Source: Medakamo hakoo | Taxonomy: Eukaryota; Chlorophyta; Trebouxiophyceae; Coccomyxaceae | NCBI GenBank assembly: GCA_026636295.1 | Contig: CP089454.1 | Coordinates: 310,001-374,000 of the forward strand | DNA: 64,000 bases | Reading direction: 5' to 3' | Shown: in pieces, positions 60,334-64,000 of the stretch | Layout of the letters: each line of letters starts with the position of its first letter | Position numbering within the stretch: the stretch's first letter is position 1 | Made by a program: the position numbers and the translations under genes | The notes under the pieces: generated by a model | Seen by the model: the letters and a program-made list of their open reading frames with translations, nothing else | Told to the model about the DNA's origin: nothing | Databases searched by the model: none

Positions 60334-63300
60334 TCAGTGGCACGCCCGGCTCAGGTCATCGACCGCCTTGGCAATGCTCTCCACCGTCTCGCCCCGCCCG
60401 AACTCGGCCGCCACGCCCGCCGCCACGCCGGCCGGCAGCTCCAAGAACTGTTCCACCAGGTCGCCGTCGATGACGCCGCGGGCGGGCGCGGCGCCGCGCT
60501 CGTTCGCAAACGCGCGCCAGCCCGCGTGGTCGAGCCCGCCCACGCCGCGCACGGCCCGGCGCATGCAGTCTTGCAGCCGGTCAAACCAGGCGAAGCGGGA
60601 CGGGGTGAGGGGCGCGATGACGCCGACGGACCCGCCGATGGTGCCGAACAGGAGGGTGGGGCCGGCGATGAGGGGGCCGCCGGGCGGCTGGGACGCGCCG
60701 TCGCCGCCGTCCCCCCCACCGCCGCCGCCGCCGCCGCCGACCGCGTCCGGCGGGCGCATCACCAGCGACCCGCGCACAAACCGGTTGACAAAGTCGCCCA
60801 GGTGCCACTCCGCCGCCACGTCCAGGCGGGCCCGGTCTTCGTCGCCCGCCGACTCGGCGTTGCGCCGCACGGTGAACAGGTTGTACGAGTTCTCGGCGCC
60901 GATGAACGCGTCGTCGCCCGGGCCCAGGGCCGCGACGGCCGTCATCCAGTTGGAGTGGTAGTCCCGGGCCCGGGGTTCCAGCGACCGGGTCGCCGGGTTG
61001 TAGGCCAGGACCTGGATGGAGCGCATGAGGTCGCCGACGCCCACAAAGTCGCCAGCTGTCGCCAGGTACAGCGCGAGCACGTGGCCGGAGTGGGAGCAGA
61101 CGTGGGCCAGGGCGCGGGACGGGGGCCCGCCCGCGGGCCGGGGCGGGGCGACGGGCGTGGGCGCGGACGGCGGCGCGCCGCCGGGCGCGCCCGACGACGG
61201 GCCGAGCGCGAGGTCGGCCGCGGTCGGCCCGCCGTCGCCCTCGCCGCCCTCGCCCTCCCCGCCCTCCCCGCCGCCCGGCGCGGCCCACTTGTACAGGGAC
61301 ACGCGCGAGTTGATGCCGGCGAGCAGCCCGCCGCGGAAGGGGACCAGGGCGTAGACGGCGCCCTTGACTTCGCGGGACGCGACGACTTCCAGGCGGCGGG
61401 CGGACGACCCGCCGCCGTCGCCGGGCCGCCCGCCGCCGCCGCCGTCCTCTCCGCCCGCGGGCGCTGCCGCCAGCACGAGGATGCGCCCCTTGGTCGGCTC
61501 GGCCTCGTCGGGCAGGGCGACCGCCGTCCCCACGGCGTAGTACGGCGTCGGGTCGCCCGCAAAGGTGACGGACGTCAGCGAGCACGCGACCTCGGACGGG
61601 TCCAGGGCCAGGCGGTCGAGCGGGGCAAAGCCGCCGTCGTCAAACAGGCGGACCGCGTCGGGGGCGGGCGCGGCGGGGGGCGCGCCGCCCGCCCCGGCCC
61701 CACTCCCGCCGCCGCCGCCGCCGCCGTCCACCGTCACCGCCAGCGTCCGCGTCTCCGGCTGGTGCGCGATGCGGCGGGGCTGTTCGCCCAGGGGCACGCA
61801 GCGCACGTGCAGGCGTTGGACGGCGTCGACGGTGCCGATGGCGAGGCTGCCCTCGGCCGCAGTGGTGGTGGCCGCGCCGGGGTCGCCGCCGCCGCGGCCG
61901 CCGCCGCCGCCCCCCGCCGGCGCGCGCGCGACCGCCAGCGCGTCCGGGAAGGCCGCGGCGTTGAACCGGGCCATGGCTGTCGCGTCGCCTTCATTGACGT
62001 TGGAGAAGAGCAGCTTGCGGTTGGCCGAGTGCGCGACGGCCGGGCGGTCGCCGGCCGCGAGCGCGCACGCGCGGCCGCCCGCGACAAAGGGCGCGAGCGC
62101 GGCCGGGCGCCGCCCGAGCGACACGCACCGCCGGTCCGCCAGGTCCACGCCCGCCACGCCGCCCGGCCCCACCCCGCTCCCGGACACGGCCATGCGGAAG
62201 GAGGCCAGGCGGCCGTCGCCGAGGGAAATGAAGGCGTAGTCCAGGCCTTCCATGCGGAGGGCCAGGGCGGAGCGCGGGATGGCGTCCCCGCCCAGCGGGG
62301 ACGCCGCGAGCACCGCCAGCGACGGCAGGGCCACCACGCGCAGCGCCACGTCCCACCCGCCGACCAGGGCCAGGCCGGACCCGGGCCCGTCGGCCGCGCC
62401 GGGCTCGGGCCACCCGAGCGGCGTGACGTCCAGGCACGCGACTTCTGCGCCCCCGGGCGCCGGGGTGGGGCCGCCCGCGACGGCCAGCGCGCCGGTGCCG
62501 CCGTCCCGCGCGAGCAGCGTCAGCGACCCGTCGGACGTCGCGACCAGCACCTGGGCGGCATTCGCTGCCGCGGCGGCGATGGTCACGCCAGGCGTGCCGG
62601 GCGTCCAGCTGCCCAGCAGCGCCCGGGACCCGGGCGCCAAGCAGCGCACGCCGCGCGGCGTGGCCTGGAGCAGCCGGCCGGCCGCGTCCGCCGCGGCCGC
62701 GAGCGTCGGCGCGTCCGTGTCCAGGTCGCCGACGGGTTCGGCTTCGCCCAACGCGCCGTCGTCGTCCAGGCCCAGCAGGAGGGAGGACGCGACGAACGAC
62801 AGGAGGAGGAGGGAGTCGTGCGGCGACGACCCGTCGCCGCGCAGCCCCCACAGGCGCGTCACGCCCGGCAGGTCGGCCGCCGCGACTTCGGCGACGCCGA
62901 CGCCGTTGCGAATGACGCGCAGCGACCCGTCCTGGGCGACGCCCGACGCAGTGACGAGCTGGCACGCGCCCCCACCCGACACCGGCGCGGCGGGCGGGAT
63001 GGACCCACCGTCGTCGGGCCCGCCGGGAGCGGCCGACCCGCCGCCGCCGCCGTCGGCGTCCAGGGCCGCCATGTCGACGATCGGGCCGACGTTGGGGAAG
63101 GACTCCAGCACCTGGAGGTAGGACTCGGGCCCGCCGCCGCCGCCGCCCTGCACCGGGTCGGCGCATAGGCGCACCAGCTGGGCGTCCGCCCAGGCCGACC
63201 CGACGTACACGACGCCGTTGTCCAGGTAGGCCAGCGCGGAAGGGGCGGGGATGGGGCCAAGGCGTTCCAGGCGCAGGCCGGTCACGGCCCGCCCGTCGTG

Positions 63301-64000
63301 CGACAGGGCCAGGAGGGACAGGCCGCCCGCCGCGTCGCCGACCAGCCAGCGCGACCCGTCGTCGTCGACGCGGGCGACAGCGCGCACGGTGCGCGGCGAG
63401 ACGGCGAGCGTGACGGGCGGGCCGGCCCCGCCCCCGCCGCCCGCGTACGTGATGGCCGACCCGCCCAGGACGAGGCAGCCGCCCAGTGGCGCGGGCAGCG
63501 GCGCCAGGACCGACGCGGCCGGGTCGACGGCCTCCAGCCGCCAGGGGCCGGCCACAAAGTCCTTGTCCTTGAGGGAGACCTCATACGTGGTGACGGCCCG
63601 GCCACCCGGGGCGGAGCCGCCGCCGCCGGGCGCGCCCGGGGCGTCGTGCAGGAGCGCGACCGTGGGGCGCCGCCCGCCGTCCAGCCACGCGAGGTCGGCC
63701 AGGCCCAACTCCTCGAGGCGGATGTTGAACGCCTCCGCCAGCGCGCCGGACCGCGGGTCGACGGGGATGACCTTGAACAGGCCGTCGTACATGTGCAGGC
63801 CGATGGCCCGGCAGCCCGGGTCGACGCCGCCGAGCGTGCCCGTGTCGGCCGGGCGGCCGACGCGGTCGGCGACGTCGCCGTTGGACCGGGTGACGAGCTC
63901 GCCACTCGCCGGGTCGAAGCCCAGCACGCAGAACGTGTGGCGCTCCGTGGCGAGGAAGAGCAGGTCGGTGGCCTCGCCGGCCGGGCGCAGGAGGCGCATG
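60334..64000 (-). CDS. DDB1: UV-damaged DNA-binding protein 1 (5' end outside window)
   Basis: Continuous minus-strand frame from the window edge to a stop at 60334; at least 1221 residues. DDB1 is the adaptor of CUL4 ubiquitin ligases, built of three WD40-like beta-propellers, acting in nucleotide-excision repair and light signalling in plants. Recognisable blocks in order: 'CRAIGLHMYDGLFKVIPVDP', 'FNIRLEELGLADLAWL', 'AYLDNGVVYVGSAWADAQLV', 'FPNVGPIVDMAALD', 'LRVIRNGVGVAEVAAADLPG', 'AFISLGDGRLASF', 'HSANRKLLFSNVNEGDATAM', 'LAIGTVDAVQRLHVRCVPLG', 'FVGVGDLMRSIQVLAYNP', 'DDAFIGAENSYNLFTVRRN' and 'GVIDGDLVEQFLELP'. About 60 residues are missing at the start by comparison with human DDB1 (1140 aa). 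Gly/Pro insertions between blades make it longer. No intron in the visible part. Confidence 0.95.
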   Translation of the reverse strand, partial: MRLLRPAGEATDLLFLATERHTFCVLGFDPASGELVTRSNGDVADRVGRPADTGTLGGVDPGCRAIGLHMYDGLFKVIPVDPRSGALAEAFNIRLEELGLADLAWLDGGRRPTVALLHDAPGAPGGGGSAPGGRAVTTYEVSLKDKDFVAGPWRLEAVDPAASVLAPLPAPLGGCLVLGGSAITYAGGGGGAGPPVTLAVSPRTVRAVARVDDDGSRWLVGDAAGGLSLLALSHDGRAVTGLRLERLGPIPAPSALAYLDNGVVYVGSAWADAQLVRLCADPVQGGGGGGPESYLQVLESFPNVGPIVDMAALDADGGGGGSAAPGGPDDGGSIPPAAPVSGGGACQLVTASGVAQDGSLRVIRNGVGVAEVAAADLPGVTRLWGLRGDGSSPHDSLLLLSFVASSLLLGLDDDGALGEAEPVGDLDTDAPTLAAAADAAGRLLQATPRGVRCLAPGSRALLGSWTPGTPGVTIAAAAANAAQVLVATSDGSLTLLARDGGTGALAVAGGPTPAPGGAEVACLDVTPLGWPEPGAADGPGSGLALVGGWDVALRVVALPSLAVLAASPLGGDAIPRSALALRMEGLDYAFISLGDGRLASFRMAVSGSGVGPGGVAGVDLADRRCVSLGRRPAALAPFVAGGRACALAAGDRPAVAHSANRKLLFSNVNEGDATAMARFNAAAFPDALAVARAPAGGGGGGRGGGDPGAATTTAAEGSLAIGTVDAVQRLHVRCVPLGEQPRRIAHQPETRTLAVTVDGGGGGGGSGAGAGGAPPAAPAPDAVRLFDDGGFAPLDRLALDPSEVACSLTSVTFAGDPTPYYAVGTAVALPDEAEPTKGRILVLAAAPAGGEDGGGGGRPGDGGGSSARRLEVVASREVKGAVYALVPFRGGLLAGINSRVSLYKWAAPGGGEGGEGEGGEGDGGPTAADLALGPSSGAPGGAPPSAPTPVAPPRPAGGPPSRALAHVCSHSGHVLALYLATAGDFVGVGDLMRSIQVLAYNPATRSLEPRARDYHSNWMTAVAALGPGDDAFIGAENSYNLFTVRRNAESAGDEDRARLDVAAEWHLGDFVNRFVRGSLVMRPPDAVGGGGGGGGGDGGDGASQPPGGPLIAGPTLLFGTIGGSVGVIAPLTPSRFAWFDRLQDCMRRAVRGVGGLDHAGWRAFANERGAAPARGVIDGDLVEQFLELPAGVAAGVAAEFGRGETVESIAKAVDDLSRACH

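Noticed and set aside
60232-63168. 978-codon open frame on the plus strand opposite DDB1
   Set aside because: Translation is Arg/Gly/Ala-rich without motifs, while the minus strand is unmistakably DDB1. Antisense open frames are expected from third-position GC bias.
1-64000. Viral, retroelement, transposon or CRISPR sequences
   Set aside because: No reverse transcriptase, integrase, transposase, capsid or regularly spaced repeat array was recognised on either strand; repeats found are simple or two-copy only.

Overview
This 64 kb window is nuclear DNA of a very GC-rich (about 70% by eye) plastid-bearing eukaryote, most probably a chlorophyte green alga. The evidence is: spliced genes with short introns (mostly 80-350 nt, GT-AG, C-rich acceptor tracts); alanine/proline/glycine-rich proteins; and plant-lineage genes such as OEP80, a DUF3531 plastid protein, a COV-like DUF502 protein, an SRFR1/TTC13-like TPR protein, a VASt-domain protein, a SHAQK[Y/H]F MYB factor and a plastid-type ABC1 kinase. 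Because of the GC bias almost every gene carries long spurious open frames on the other frames and strand. I resolved 33 genes (31 complete, two cut by the window edges) by joining exons at splice sites whose phases agree. No virus-like element, transposon, rRNA, tRNA or CRISPR array was recognised.

Layout. 1-10.1 kb, all plus strand: 3' end of an SRFR1/TTC13-like gene, a coiled-coil protein, mitochondrial LON protease, a homeodomain-like (OCP3-like) protein, and a one-repeat MYB factor. 10.5-17.7 kb: exosome subunit RRP45 (-), protein isoaspartyl methyltransferase (+), plastid outer-envelope OEP80 (-), COQ10 (-). 17.9-30.2 kb: a run of secretory-pathway genes, namely a lysyl-endopeptidase-like serine protease (+), a DUF502 membrane protein (+), a metzincin-type metalloprotease (-), a putative secreted C39-like cysteine peptidase (+) and two secreted beta-sandwich-like paralogues (+). 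30.3-38.4 kb: an unrecognised helical protein (+), then four minus genes: short MTHFR, a PRC-barrel protein, a DEK_C-SWIB protein and PurU. 38.7-47.6 kb: a six-exon secreted phospholipase A2 (+), ABC1K (-), a TMEM205-like protein (+), endonuclease III (+), and a VASt-DysF protein (+). 47.8-64 kb: telobox MYB (-), kinesin-9-like motor (+), LIP5/VTA1 (-), RAP-domain protein (-), ribosomal protein eS8 (+), mitochondrial S1-like protein (-), DUF3531 protein (+) and DDB1 (-, 5' end outside).

How they fit together. Most genes are unrelated housekeeping functions: organelle protein quality control and import, ubiquinone, folate one-carbon metabolism, DNA repair, RNA processing, ESCRT. The exception is the 17.9-30.2 kb block, where five of six neighbouring genes encode predicted secreted proteins, three of them peptidase-like, and four of those five begin with a tiny exon holding only the signal peptide. 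That cluster, with its two tandem paralogues and its unnamed Cys-His-Asn protein, is the best candidate for an undescribed extracellular system. Other points of interest are an MTHFR without its regulatory half, an endonuclease III without the usual four-cysteine cluster, twin perfect hairpins in an intron, a GC-AG intron, and inverted telomere-like motifs inside a telobox-MYB gene.
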